This document shows, in pieces, positions 24,154 to 33,323 of a stretch of 64,000 nucleotides of DNA. The notes below the pieces were generated by a model. The model saw only the letters and a program-made list of their open reading frames with translations, did no database searches and had not been told where the DNA came from. The translations under genes were made by a program, and so were the position numbers. The DNA lies in NCBI RefSeq assembly GCF_030209575.1, contig NZ_JARVRS010000001.1, positions 186,001 to 250,000 of the forward strand, in the 5' to 3' direction. The DNA is from Leifsonia sp. fls2-241-R2A-40a (GTDB lineage Bacteria > Actinomycetota > Actinomycetes > Actinomycetales > Microbacteriaceae). Every line of letters begins with the position of its first letter. Position 1 is the stretch's first letter.

Positions 24154-25485
24154 GTGAAACACCGTCATCTCATCGCCGCGGCCGCGGTCACCGCCGCCGC
24201 AGCACTCGCCCTCTCCGGCTGCTCCGGAGGATCGGGCGGAGCGAACTTCAGCGACAGCAGCCCGAAGGACCTCAGCGGCACCGTGTCCTTCTGGCACTTC
24301 TTCTCGGATCGCGAGGCCGGCGTCATCCAGTCGGTCGTCGACGACTTCGAGAAGAAGTACCCGAAGATCAAGGTCGACGTGCACTCCGGCCAGGACGACG
24401 AGAAGCTGCAGAAGGCGATCGCCACCGGCAGCAAGGTCGACGTCGGGCTGTCGTACTCGACGGACATCGTCGGCAACTTCTGCTCGAACGGCGCGTTCCG
24501 CAGCCTCAACAAGGTGATCGAGCGCGACAAGGTCGACCTGAGCCAGTTCTCCGACACGGTGAAGTCGTACACCGAGTACAAGGGCACGCGCTGCGCGATG
24601 CCGATGCTCGCCGACGTCTACGGTCTGTACTACAACAAGGGTCTCTTGCAGGCCGCCGGATTCACCGCTCCGCCGAAGACGCTGTCCGAGCTGGAGTCGA
24701 TGGCCGAGAAGCTGACCACGCTCAAGCCGGACGGGTCGATCAAGACCCTCGGCTTCAACCCGACCATGGGCTGGTACGAGAATTCCGCCGCGCACTACGG
24801 CCCGGCCGCGGACGCCCAGTGGCTGAAGCCCGACGGCACCAGCGCGATCGGCTCGAGCGAGGGCTGGAAGCAGTTGATGACGTGGCAGAAGGCCTTCGTC
24901 GACAAGATCGGCTGGGACAAGCTGAACGCTTTCACCTCCGGACTCGGTCAGGAGTTCTCGGCCGACAACGCCTTCCAGACCGGACAGGTCGCGATGAACC
25001 TCGACGGCGAGTACCGCACGGCGTTCATCGACGACCAGGCGAAGAAGCTGAACTACGGTACGGCGCCCTTTCCGACCGCGGACGACCACACCGACCTGTA
25101 CGGCGGCGGCTACATCACCGGGAACATCATCGGCATCTCCAAGGGGTCGAAGCAGCCGGAGCTGGCCTGGACCCTGCTGAAGTACCTCACGACCGACACG
25201 GACGCGGTGGTCAAGCTCGCCAACGGCCTCAAGAACGTGCCGACGACCAAGGATGCGCTGAACTCCCCGAAGCTCGAGGTCTCTGAGCAGTTCAAGACGT
25301 TCCTCGACATCTCGGCGGACAAGAACGTGCAGACCACGCCGCCGAGCCCGCTGGGCGCCGGCTACCAGCAGTCGTTCGAGGACTGGTGGAACAAGTACCA
25401 GAGCCAGGGCGGCGACCTCGACGCCGGGCTGAAGGCGGTCGACAAGCAGATCAACGACTCGCTCGCGCTGAGCACGGGACCGTGA
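24154..25485 (+). CDS. ABC sugar transporter, substrate-binding lipoprotein
   Basis: Extracellular solute-binding protein family 1, 443 residues. The signal peptide ends in LSGC, so it is membrane-anchored outside. The mature part shows GTVSFWHFFSDREAGVIQSVVDDFEKK, typical of carbohydrate-binding proteins, FEYDQ-like PMLADVYGLYYNKGLLQAAG, and a MNLDGEYRTAFID stretch. The GTG start has GGAG 7 bases upstream. It delivers an oligosaccharide to the two permeases that follow. The exact sugar cannot be read from sequence; the gene partners suggest a beta-linked glucoside or amino-sugar oligomer. Confidence 0.93.
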   Translation: MKHRHLIAAAAVTAAAALALSGCSGGSGGANFSDSSPKDLSGTVSFWHFFSDREAGVIQSVVDDFEKKYPKIKVDVHSGQDDEKLQKAIATGSKVDVGLSYSTDIVGNFCSNGAFRSLNKVIERDKVDLSQFSDTVKSYTEYKGTRCAMPMLADVYGLYYNKGLLQAAGFTAPPKTLSELESMAEKLTTLKPDGSIKTLGFNPTMGWYENSAAHYGPAADAQWLKPDGTSAIGSSEGWKQLMTWQKAFVDKIGWDKLNAFTSGLGQEFSADNAFQTGQVAMNLDGEYRTAFIDDQAKKLNYGTAPFPTADDHTDLYGGGYITGNIIGISKGSKQPELAWTLLKYLTTDTDAVVKLANGLKNVPTTKDALNSPKLEVSEQFKTFLDISADKNVQTTPPSPLGAGYQQSFEDWWNKYQSQGGDLDAGLKAVDKQINDSLALSTGP

Positions 25486-25495
25486 GCCGCACCCC

Positions 25496-26479
25496 ATGAC
25501 TGCCACCATCGAAGGCGCGGGGCGGGTCGCCGCCCGCCCCGCGCGGCGCTCCCGGGCGCGGCGCAGGCGTTCCCTGGTGACGCTCGCCCTGCTCGCACCG
25601 GCGCTCCTCGGGCTGCTGATCTTCTTCGTCTACCCGCTGATCGCCTCGATCTACTACTCGTTCACCCGGTTCGACCTGGTGTCGCCACCGCAGTGGATCG
25701 GGCTCCGGAACTACGAGTACCTGTTCACCCAGGACCCCAACGTCTGGCTCGCGACGCTCAACACCCTCTGGTTCGTCGTGATCTGGGTGCCGGTGAAGAC
25801 CGGGTTCGCCCTGATCGTCGCCGGGCTCCTCGCCCGGGCACGGCGCGCATCCGGCTTCTGGCGGACCGTGTTCTACCTCCCGGCCCTGGTGCCACCGGTG
25901 GCGAGCGTCGTGGCGTTCGTGTTCCTGTTCAACCCGGGGACGGGTCCGGTGAACCAGGTGCTCGGCTGGTTCGGGATCCAGGGACCGCTCTGGTTCAACG
26001 ACCCCGCCTGGTCGAAGCCCTCCCTGGTGCTCCTCGGCATCTGGGTCATGGGCGACATCATGATCATCTTCCTGGCCGCGCTGCTGGATGTGCCCCGCGA
26101 GCAGTACGAGGCTGCCTCGCTCGACGGCGCGAACGGCATGCAGAAGGTGCGGTACGTGACGATGCCGTCCATCGCCCCGGTGCTGCTGTTCGCAGCGGTG
26201 ACGGGGGTGATCGCGGCCATCCAGTACTTCACGGAGGCAGCGGTCGCCTCCTCGGTCGCGTCGGGCAAGGCCGTGGTCGGCCAGGGCATCAGCACCAACC
26301 TCGGCTACCCGGACGGCTCGCTGCTGACATACACGCAGTGGCTGTACGTGCGCGGCTTCGGCACCTACCAGCTGGGCTACGCCTCCGCGCTCGCCGTGCT
26401 GCTGTTCGTGGTCGCGGCCGTCATCCTCGTCCTGCTGCTCCGCCGCTTCAAGGCGTTCACCCCGGAAGGCGCACAATGA
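25496..26479 (+). CDS. ABC sugar transporter permease, MalF type
   Basis: A 327-residue inner-membrane permease with a basic N-terminus (15-28) and six predicted helices, beginning with LVTLALLAPALLGLLIFFVYPLI-type TM1. The EAA loop EQYEAASLDGANGMQKVRYVTMPSI, which contacts the ATPase, identifies the binding-protein-dependent class. It starts 10 bases after the binding-protein gene and overlaps the next permease by ATGA. No ATPase gene is in the operon; a shared MsiK-type ATPase encoded elsewhere is the usual actinobacterial solution. Confidence 0.93.
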   Translation: MTATIEGAGRVAARPARRSRARRRRSLVTLALLAPALLGLLIFFVYPLIASIYYSFTRFDLVSPPQWIGLRNYEYLFTQDPNVWLATLNTLWFVVIWVPVKTGFALIVAGLLARARRASGFWRTVFYLPALVPPVASVVAFVFLFNPGTGPVNQVLGWFGIQGPLWFNDPAWSKPSLVLLGIWVMGDIMIIFLAALLDVPREQYEAASLDGANGMQKVRYVTMPSIAPVLLFAAVTGVIAAIQYFTEAAVASSVASGKAVVGQGISTNLGYPDGSLLTYTQWLYVRGFGTYQLGYASALAVLLFVVAAVILVLLLRRFKAFTPEGAQ

Positions 26480-27384
26480 CCTCCGCAACCCTCACCCCGG
26501 GCGAGACCGCGAGCCGCCCGCCGGCGCCGCACCGCCGCATCCCGAGCCCGCAGTCCACCCGCGCCCGCGGCATCCTGGGCTGGATCGCCGAGCACGCCGT
26601 GCTGGTCGTGCTGGCGGTGCTGTTCATCGCCCCGGTGGTGTTTGTCTTCCTGACCTCGCTGATGTCGTCCGAGCAGACGCTGACCGCGTCGCTCTGGCCG
26701 CAGCCGTTCCAATGGGACAACTACGTGAAGGTGTTCACGACGGTCCCGCTCGCGCAGTGGTTCGCGAACTCGGCGATGTACGCGGTGCTCGCGACGGCGT
26801 TCATGCTGGTCTCGAGCATCCCCGCCGCGTATGCGCTGGCGAAGATCCGGTTCCGCGGGTCGGGGGTGCTGTTCACGGCGATCATCATCGCTATGCTGCT
26901 CCCGCCGCAGGTCACCGCCATCCCCGTCTACGTCATGTGGTCGCAACTGGGGCTGACCGGCACGCTGTGGCCGCTCATCCTGCCGAACCTGCTCGGGGAC
27001 GCGTTCTCGATCTTCCTGCTCCGGCAGTTCTTCCTCACCATCCCCAGCGAGTACGCGGATGCCGCCCGCATCGACGGCAACGGCGAGTTCGGCGTGCTGT
27101 GGCGGGTGGTGCTCCCGATGGCGAAGCCCGGTATCGCGGCGACCGCGATCTTCCTGTTCTTCGCCTCCTGGAACGACTACTACGGTCCGCTCCTCTACAC
27201 CTCCGAGAACCCGGCCGCGTGGCCCGTCGCCTACGGGCTGGCGTCGTTCCGGGGTGTCCACGGCACCGACTGGGGCCTCACCATGGCTATGACGATGCTG
27301 GTCACCATCCCCGTCGTCCTGATCTTCTTCTTCGCCCAACGCGTCTTCGTGGAGGGCATCACACTCACCGGCGTGAAGGGATAA
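26476..27384 (+). CDS. ABC sugar transporter permease, MalG type
   Basis: A 302-residue partner permease with a Pro/Arg-rich cytoplasmic N-terminus, TM1 around VLVVLAVLFIAPVVFVFLTSL, and a conserved EAA loop SEYADAARIDGNGEFGVLWRVVLPM. It ends in the family's GITLTGVKG tail. The start overlaps the upstream permease stop (ATGA), so it is translationally coupled. Together the two permeases form the channel for the sugar captured by the lipoprotein at 24154-25485. Confidence 0.94.
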   Translation: MTSATLTPGETASRPPAPHRRIPSPQSTRARGILGWIAEHAVLVVLAVLFIAPVVFVFLTSLMSSEQTLTASLWPQPFQWDNYVKVFTTVPLAQWFANSAMYAVLATAFMLVSSIPAAYALAKIRFRGSGVLFTAIIIAMLLPPQVTAIPVYVMWSQLGLTGTLWPLILPNLLGDAFSIFLLRQFFLTIPSEYADAARIDGNGEFGVLWRVVLPMAKPGIAATAIFLFFASWNDYYGPLLYTSENPAAWPVAYGLASFRGVHGTDWGLTMAMTMLVTIPVVLIFFFAQRVFVEGITLTGVKG

Positions 27385-27387
27385 CAC

Positions 27388-28659
27388 GTGAAACTGACGG
27401 TCGTCGGAGGCGGCTCCACCTACACCCCCGAACTCATCGACGGATTCGCGCGGCTGCGCGACCTGCTCCCTATCGAGGAGCTGTGGCTGGTCGATCCGGA
27501 CCCGGAGCGCCTGCGCCTGGTGGGCGGGATGAGCCAGCGGATGTTCCGCGCGGCCGGTCACACCGGGCGCGTGGTGCCGACGTCGGACCTCGTGGCCGGG
27601 GTGGCGGACGCCGACGTGGTGCTCCTCCAACTGCGGATCGGCGGCCAGGCCGCGCGCCACGGGGACGAGACCTGGCCGCACGAGTGCGGCTGCATCGGAC
27701 AGGAGACGACCGGTCCCGGCGGCTTCGCGAAGGCGCTGCGCACCGTTCCGATCGTCCTCCGGGTCGCCGAGGAGGTGCGCCGGCACGCCAAGCCGGACGC
27801 CTGGATCGTCGACTTCACCAACCCGGTCGGGATCGTGACCCGCGCGCTCCTGCAGGAGGGACACCGCGCGGTCGGGCTGTGCAACGTCGCCATCGGGTTC
27901 CAGCGCCGGTTCGCCGCCCTGCTCGACGTCGAGCCGGGCCAGGTGCAGCTGGGGCACGTCGGGCTGAACCACCTCACGTGGGAGCGGTCGGTGCTGGTGA
28001 CGGATGCGTCGGGCACCCGCGACGCCCTGCCCGGACTGCTGGACACGCGCCTGGACCAGCTGGCCGAGGAGAACGAGATGCCCGCCGGGCTGCTGCGGCT
28101 GCTCGGCGATGTGCCCAGCTACTACCTGCGGTACTACTACCAGCACGACGAGGTGCTCCGCGAGCAGCTCGACTCCCCCACGCGGGCGGAGGCGGTGCAG
28201 CGCGTCGAGCGCGAGCTGCTGGAGCTGTACGGCGACCCGTCGGTCGACACGAAGCCGGAGCAGCTGTCGCAGCGCGGCGGCGCCTTCTACTCGGAGGCCG
28301 CGGTCGACCTGATCGCGTCGCTGACGAGCGACCGGGGCGACGTCCAGGTCGTCAACCTGCGCAACGACGGCGCGTTGCCGTTCCTCCCCGACGACCACGT
28401 GATCGAGGTGCCGGCGACGGTGGATGCGCGCGGCGTCACCGCCCTGCCCATCGACCCGCTGCCCGCCGACCACGCCGGGCTGATCGCCCACGTCGCCGGG
28501 TACGAGCGGCTGGCGCTGGAGGCCGCGGTGCACGGCGGACGGGACCGGGTGCTCCGCGCCATGATGGCGCATCCACTGGTCGGCCAGTACGACCGCGCCG
28601 AGCGGCTCACCGACCTCCTCATCGCCCACAACCGGCAGCCCCTGGAGTGGGCGCAGTGA
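27388..28659 (+). CDS. GH4 family 6-phospho-beta-glucosidase-like hydrolase
   Basis: A 423-residue NAD- and metal-dependent glycoside hydrolase of family 4. The Rossmann start is KLTVVGGGSTYTPELIDG; the metal-binding cysteine lies in GLCNVAIGF and the histidine in VGLNHLTW; DFTNPVGIVTRAL is also conserved. The CN (not CH) motif points to the phospho-beta-glucosidase branch. Family members act on 6-phosphorylated glycosides, normally made by a PTS, but here the sugar enters by an ABC importer, so the downstream kinase gene is of interest. The GTG start has AAGGG 7 bases upstream. Confidence 0.9.
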   Translation: MKLTVVGGGSTYTPELIDGFARLRDLLPIEELWLVDPDPERLRLVGGMSQRMFRAAGHTGRVVPTSDLVAGVADADVVLLQLRIGGQAARHGDETWPHECGCIGQETTGPGGFAKALRTVPIVLRVAEEVRRHAKPDAWIVDFTNPVGIVTRALLQEGHRAVGLCNVAIGFQRRFAALLDVEPGQVQLGHVGLNHLTWERSVLVTDASGTRDALPGLLDTRLDQLAEENEMPAGLLRLLGDVPSYYLRYYYQHDEVLREQLDSPTRAEAVQRVERELLELYGDPSVDTKPEQLSQRGGAFYSEAAVDLIASLTSDRGDVQVVNLRNDGALPFLPDDHVIEVPATVDARGVTALPIDPLPADHAGLIAHVAGYERLALEAAVHGGRDRVLRAMMAHPLVGQYDRAERLTDLLIAHNRQPLEWAQ

Positions 28660-29651
28660 CCGTCGACGGAGCGCCGCTGGTCATCGCGGTCGACGGCGGC
28701 GGGTCGAAGACCGACGCGGTCGCCCTCGAACTGGACGGGACGGTCGTCGCCGAGGCGCGCGACAGCACCTCCAGCCCCCACGTCATCGGGATGCACCAAT
28801 CGGCCGAGCTCGTGTCCCGGCTGATCGGCCGTCTCCTCGACCGGACCGGCGAGCGCCCGATCGCCGCGGCGAACCTGTACCTCTCCGGGCTCGACCTGCC
28901 GAGCGAGATCGACGCGTTCCGAACGGCGATCGCCGGGACGCCGTGGGCGGGCGCGACGATCGACAACGACCTGTTCGCGCTGCTGCGGGCGGGCACCGGC
29001 GAGCCGGACGCGGTCGCGGTGGTCTGCGGCACGGGCATCAACTGCGTCGGGGTGCGCTCCGACGGCCGGGTCATCCGCTATCCGTCGCTCGGGACCATCT
29101 CCGGCGACTGGGGAGGCGGCTGGCACCTGGGCGAGCGCGCCCTCTGGTACGCGGCGCGGGCGGTCGACGGACGCGGCGCGCCGACGGTCCTCGCGGAGGC
29201 GGTCCCCGCGGCGTTCGGGCTGACGGGCGTGCAGGACGTGATCGAGGCGCTGCACTTCGGCCGCCTCCCGAACAGCGATCTGGCCCGGCTCGCGCCGACG
29301 GTGTTCGCATGCGCCCGCGAGGGCGACGCGATCGCCGGCGCACTGGTCGACGAGCAGGCGGAGGAGATCGCCACCCTCGCGGTCACCACGCTGCGCCGCC
29401 TCGACCTGCTCGACCGCACCGTCCCCGTGGTGCTCGGCGGCGGCGTCATCAGCGGGCGCGACGAGCGGCTGCTCAGCGGGATCGCGCGCCTGCTCGACGA
29501 GCGCGCTCCGGCTGCGCGGATGGAGCTGGTGACGGCCGCGCCCATCCTCGGCGCAGCGCTGCTCGCGCTGGAGTCCGCCGGCGCCGGGCTGGAGGCCGTG
29601 GACACCGCGCGGCGCACTCTGGAGGAGCGTCCCGCCGCGGTGGTTCAATAG
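28656..29651 (+). CDS. BadF/BadG/BcrA/BcrD-family sugar kinase (GlcNAc kinase-like)
   Basis: A 331-residue ASKHA-fold kinase. The phosphate-1 loop is IAVDGGGSKTDAVALE (9-24), followed by TIDNDLFALLRAG, the adenosine/phosphate-2 region VVCGTGINCVGV, GDWGGGWHLGERAL and GGGVISGRDE. The closest functional family is N-acetylglucosamine kinase. The GTG start overlaps the GH4 stop (GTGA), so the two proteins are made together. The likely role is to phosphorylate the imported saccharide, or its released sugar, at O6; which of these cannot be decided from sequence. Confidence 0.88.
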   Translation: MTVDGAPLVIAVDGGGSKTDAVALELDGTVVAEARDSTSSPHVIGMHQSAELVSRLIGRLLDRTGERPIAAANLYLSGLDLPSEIDAFRTAIAGTPWAGATIDNDLFALLRAGTGEPDAVAVVCGTGINCVGVRSDGRVIRYPSLGTISGDWGGGWHLGERALWYAARAVDGRGAPTVLAEAVPAAFGLTGVQDVIEALHFGRLPNSDLARLAPTVFACAREGDAIAGALVDEQAEEIATLAVTTLRRLDLLDRTVPVVLGGGVISGRDERLLSGIARLLDERAPAARMELVTAAPILGAALLALESAGAGLEAVDTARRTLEERPAAVVQ

Positions 29652-29688
29652 CCCCACGAACCACGACCACGACTTCGAACGCGCGCGG

Positions 29689-30309
29689 ATGGTCGAGGAA
29701 CAGCTCGCGCCCCGCGGGATCGAGGACCAGCGCGTCCTCGATGCGATGCGGCGCGTGCCGCGCCACCTGTTCGTGGAGGCGTCGGCCGCGCCGTACGCGT
29801 ACGAGGACCATCCGATGCCCATCGGCGACGGGCAGACGATTTCGCAGCCGTACATCGTCGCCCTGATGCTTCAGGCCGCGCGGATCGGCCCGGAGGACCG
29901 CGTGCTCGACGTCGGGACCGGCTCCGGCTACGCGGCCGCCGTCGCGGCCGTGCTCGCGCACCGCGTGGTCAGCATCGAGCGGCATCCGGACCTCGCGGTG
30001 GGGGCGGCGGCGACACTCGAGGCGCTGGGCTACCGCGTCGAGGTGGTCACGGGCGATGGGACGCTCGGGTGGCCGGCGGCGGCGCCGTACGACGCGATCG
30101 TCGCCGCGGCGACCGGTCCCTCGGTTCCGCGGGCGTGGGCGGAGCAGCTGGCGCCGGGCGGCCGGATCGTCATGCCCGTCGGCCGGCCGGGGGGCTCGCA
30201 GCACCTCGCGCTCTTCACAGCCGCGGGCGACGGAAGGCTGCACGAGACGAATCTCGGCGCGGTCGCCTTCGTGCCCCTGCTCGGGGACCAGGGCTGGCCG
30301 GAACGCTGA
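29689..30309 (+). CDS. pcm: Protein-L-isoaspartate O-methyltransferase
   Basis: SAM-dependent repair enzyme that methylates isoaspartyl residues in aged proteins. It has 206 residues, as in E. coli Pcm. MVEEQLAPRGI opens the N-terminal helix, PIGDGQTISQPYIVALML is the substrate-binding family signature, and VLDVGTGSGYAAAVAA is the SAM site. The start at ATG 29689 may be slightly late because the in-frame upstream codons FERAR also look family-like, but no start codon with a ribosome site is present there. It lies 37 bases after the kinase gene and may be read through from the sugar operon. Confidence 0.9.
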   Translation: MVEEQLAPRGIEDQRVLDAMRRVPRHLFVEASAAPYAYEDHPMPIGDGQTISQPYIVALMLQAARIGPEDRVLDVGTGSGYAAAVAAVLAHRVVSIERHPDLAVGAAATLEALGYRVEVVTGDGTLGWPAAAPYDAIVAAATGPSVPRAWAEQLAPGGRIVMPVGRPGGSQHLALFTAAGDGRLHETNLGAVAFVPLLGDQGWPER

Positions 30310-30326
30310 CCACGGCGGCGACGGCG

Positions 30327-31073
30327 TCAGGCGACGGCGAAGGCGTGCGCGTCGCGCGCCGTGCGCAGGCCGCCGAGGAGGGCGGTGAGCTGCCCCTCCG
30401 GCGCTGCCACGTCCTCGGGATGCCACTGCACCGCGAAGAGCGGCGCCTCGCGGTGCTCGATCGCCTCGACGTGACCGTCGTGCGAGCGCGCCGATACGAC
30501 GAGGCCGTCGCCGAGCGCATCCACCGCCTGGTGGTGTGCGCTGCGCACCTCGACGGGCGGGGCGCCGAGCAGTTCCGCGACGCGCGTCTCGGGCTCGACG
30601 TGCACGGCGTGCGTGGTGAGCACCTGCGGGATGGGGACGCCGCGGTTGACGTGACCGCACTCGTCGCCGAGATCCTGGACGAGCGTGCCGCCGAGCGCGA
30701 CGTTCACGATCTGCAGTCCACGGCAGATTCCGAGCAGCGGGATGCGCCGCTCGATCGCCGCGTGCACCAGCGCGATCTGCGCGGCGTCGGCGACCGGGAG
30801 ATGACGCGACTCGTTCGCATAACCGGTCTCGGCGCCGTAGAAACCGGGGTGGATGTCCTCCCCGCCGACGATGACGACGGCGTCGGCAGGCTCCGCGCCG
30901 GCGAGCAGCGCATCCGTCCCGCGGTCGGCGGCCAGGCGGGTGACGGTCCAGCCGTGCGACTCGGCTTCGGCGATGACGTTGCCGACGAGGAGCTGCACGT
31001 AGTCGTGGTAGGCCGGATCGTGGGAGCGGACGCGCGTGGCCTCGACGACGGCCAGGGTGGGCTGCGTGGACAT
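30327..31073 (-). CDS. PuuD-like class I glutamine amidotransferase
   Basis: A 248-residue hydrolase of the gamma-glutamyl-gamma-aminobutyrate hydrolase (peptidase C26) family. The nucleophile elbow is LLGICRGLQIVNVALGG, and the remaining triad is in FAVQWHPEDVA. VVIVGGEDIHPGFYG is the family's oxyanion region. GGAGG stands 5 bases before the ATG giving MSTQPTLAVV. Convergent with pcm with a 17-base gap, and divergent from the TPM gene. It may act in polyamine or glutamyl-amine catabolism, but no other puu genes are nearby. Confidence 0.88.
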   Translation of the reverse strand: MSTQPTLAVVEATRVRSHDPAYHDYVQLLVGNVIAEAESHGWTVTRLAADRGTDALLAGAEPADAVVIVGGEDIHPGFYGAETGYANESRHLPVADAAQIALVHAAIERRIPLLGICRGLQIVNVALGGTLVQDLGDECGHVNRGVPIPQVLTTHAVHVEPETRVAELLGAPPVEVRSAHHQAVDALGDGLVVSARSHDGHVEAIEHREAPLFAVQWHPEDVAAPEGQLTALLGGLRTARDAHAFAVA

Positions 31074-31154
31074 GCGCTCCTCCTCTCGACCGGACTTCCC
31101 CATCCCAGCAGCCGCCCCTTTCGATCGCATCCCCGCCCGTAACAGGCCGAAACA

Positions 31155-31183
31155 GTGACAGTGCCGGAGTCCGCCAATAGACT
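31155..31183 (+). promoter_or_regulatory. Sigma-70 type promoter of the TPM-PspA operon
   Basis: -35 GTGACA (31155-31160), a 17-base spacer, and -10 TAGACT (31178-31183). This is the best two-box housekeeping promoter in the window. The start of transcription would be near 31190, giving a leader of about 30 bases. Confidence 0.65.
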
Positions 31184-31219
31184 CGGCTGGGTATCAGCCG
31201 GACCCGAGAGAGTGGGTGG

Positions 31220-33265
31220 ATGCGCTTGCGACGTCTGCTGACCGGAGCCCTCTTGGCGCTCGGGCTCGTAGCGGCACCGATGGCGGTCGCCGCTCCCCCG
31301 GCATTCGCTCAGGACCCCGTCGACCTGGGCCCGACCCACGTGGTCGACCAGTCGCAGGTGCTCAGCGGTTCGGACGAAGCGCAGATCACCGCCGCGGCGA
31401 AGAAGCTGTACGACGACCACCGCATCGACCTGTACGTCGTCTACGTCGACACCTTCACGAATCCCACCGAGGCGGCCGACTGGGCCAATGAGACGGCCGC
31501 CCGCAACGGCCTGGGCCAGCGCGACTACCTGCTCGCCGTCGCCACGCAGTCGCGCACCTACTACCTGTCCGGCGACGACGACGGGCCGGTGAGCGCAGGG
31601 CAGCTCGACAGCATCGAGCAGAACGACATCGAGCCCAAGCTGCACGACAACGACTGGACCGGAGCCGCCGTCGCCGCCGCGAACGGACTGAGCGACGCGG
31701 CAGGCGGCGGAGGAGGCGGCGCCTTCTTCTGGGTGTTCCTCATCGGCGTCGTCATCGTCGGCGTGGTCGTCTTCCTGCTGGTGCGGTCCCGCGGCCGCCG
31801 CAAGAAGCAGGCGGCGACCGGGCCGGCCACACCGCAGAGCGAGCTGCAGACCATCCCGCTCGCCGACCTGGAGCGCCGCGCGGGGTCGGCGCTCGTGCAG
31901 ACCGACGACGCCATCCGCACCAGTGAAGACGAGCTGGGATTCGCCACAGCGCAGTACGGCGCGGAGTCGGTCGTCCCTTTCCAGGCGGCGCTCGACGCGG
32001 CGAAGGGGCAGCTCCGCGAGGCGTTCACCCTCAAGCAGCGCCTCGACGACGCGGAACCGGACACCGACGAGCAGCCGCGCGAGTGGAACATCCACATCGT
32101 CCAGCTGTGCACCGCCGCCAACCAGGCCCTCGACGCCCAGGCGGACGCGTTCGACGAATTGCGCGCACTCGAGAAGCGCATCCCGGAGGCCACCGCGGAG
32201 ATCACCGGGCAGGCGGCGGCGCTCCGGCAGCGGCTGGCCACGACCCGGACGACGCTGGACGGACTCGCGCAGCGGTACACGGATGCGGCGCTCGCGACCG
32301 TGCACGACAACATCGCCCAGGCGACGCAGCGCCTCGACTTCACGGACACCGCCCTCGCGGGCGCCGCGCAGAAGGCGGCCGCCGGGGATGCGGGAGCGGC
32401 GGCCGTCGGGGTGCGGGCGGCGGAGGAGTCCGCCGACCAGGCCGGGCTGCTGCTCGACGCGGTCGACCGGCTCGGCACCGATCTCGCCGCCGCCCAGCAG
32501 TCGCTCGACGGGACGCTCGCCGAGCTCCGCAGCGATCTCGCGGAGGCCCGCGCGCTCGCCGCCTCCAGCGATCCCGGCGGGACCATCGCCGCGACCGCTG
32601 CCGGGACGGAGCAGACCGTCACCGACGTGCAGGCGGCGCTCACCGCCGGCCGGGTGAACCCGCTCGAGCTCGCGCAGCGGCTGGATGCGGCCAACCGGTC
32701 CATCGACGGCGTGCTGCAGGGCGTCCGCGACGCCCGCGCCCAGGCGCAGCGCGCCCAGTCGGCGCTGCAGCAGACGCTGATGACGGCGAAGGCGCGCGTC
32801 TCGGCCTGCGAGGACTTCATCACCGCTCGGCGCGGAGCCGTCGGCGCCGAGGCGCGCACCCGGCTGGCGGAGGCCGGCCGGCTCGTCGTGCAGGCGGAGC
32901 AGACCGCGGCCACAGACGCCGTCTCGGCCCTCGCCCTCGCGCAGCGCGCGTCGCAGCTCGCCGACGAGGCGACGCAGCTGGCGCAGCAGGACGTCGGAGG
33001 GTTCCCGAGCGGGATGGGCGGCATGGGCGGTGGCGGCCTCGGCGACATCTTCGGCGGAGGCACCTCCGGCCGCGGCGGCGGAAGCGGTGCGATGGGCGCG
33101 ATCCTGGGCGGCATCCTCATCGATTCCGTCCTGCGCGGCGGGATGGGCGGCGGCGGCTTCGGTGGCGGCGGCGGTGGCTGGGGCGGCGGCGGTGGCGGCG
33201 GCTTCAGCGCAGGGAGCTTCGGCGGTGGCGGAACCCGCAGCCGGCGCGGCGGCGGCCGGTTCTGA
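31220..33265 (+). CDS. TPM-domain (DUF477) membrane protein with long coiled-coil tail
   Basis: A 681-residue protein. The signal peptide (1-30, cleaved near AFAQ) is followed by an extracellular TPM domain (about 35-150; VVDQSQVLSGSDEAQITAAAKKLYDDH), a Gly-rich linker, one transmembrane helix (about 172-190), a basic stop-transfer stretch, then more than 380 residues of Ala/Gln/Glu-rich helices likely to form a cytoplasmic coiled coil, and a Gly-rich tail ending in an Arg-rich patch. TPM domains are linked to photosystem repair in plants and to envelope stress in bacteria. The PspA-family gene 58 bases downstream supports a membrane-maintenance role. Confidence 0.88.
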   Translation: MRLRRLLTGALLALGLVAAPMAVAAPPAFAQDPVDLGPTHVVDQSQVLSGSDEAQITAAAKKLYDDHRIDLYVVYVDTFTNPTEAADWANETAARNGLGQRDYLLAVATQSRTYYLSGDDDGPVSAGQLDSIEQNDIEPKLHDNDWTGAAVAAANGLSDAAGGGGGGAFFWVFLIGVVIVGVVVFLLVRSRGRRKKQAATGPATPQSELQTIPLADLERRAGSALVQTDDAIRTSEDELGFATAQYGAESVVPFQAALDAAKGQLREAFTLKQRLDDAEPDTDEQPREWNIHIVQLCTAANQALDAQADAFDELRALEKRIPEATAEITGQAAALRQRLATTRTTLDGLAQRYTDAALATVHDNIAQATQRLDFTDTALAGAAQKAAAGDAGAAAVGVRAAEESADQAGLLLDAVDRLGTDLAAAQQSLDGTLAELRSDLAEARALAASSDPGGTIAATAAGTEQTVTDVQAALTAGRVNPLELAQRLDAANRSIDGVLQGVRDARAQAQRAQSALQQTLMTAKARVSACEDFITARRGAVGAEARTRLAEAGRLVVQAEQTAATDAVSALALAQRASQLADEATQLAQQDVGGFPSGMGGMGGGGLGDIFGGGTSGRGGGSGAMGAILGGILIDSVLRGGMGGGGFGGGGGGWGGGGGGGFSAGSFGGGGTRSRRGGGRF

Positions 33266-33323
33266 CCGCCCGACGACAGACCTCACAAGCGCCCATCGAG
33301 GGCGGGAGCGAAAGGAAGAGCAC

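Noticed and set aside
23650-25509. Minus-strand frame of 619 codons across the ROK and binding-protein genes
   Set aside because: It is antisense to two confidently identified genes and crosses their boundary; shadow frame.
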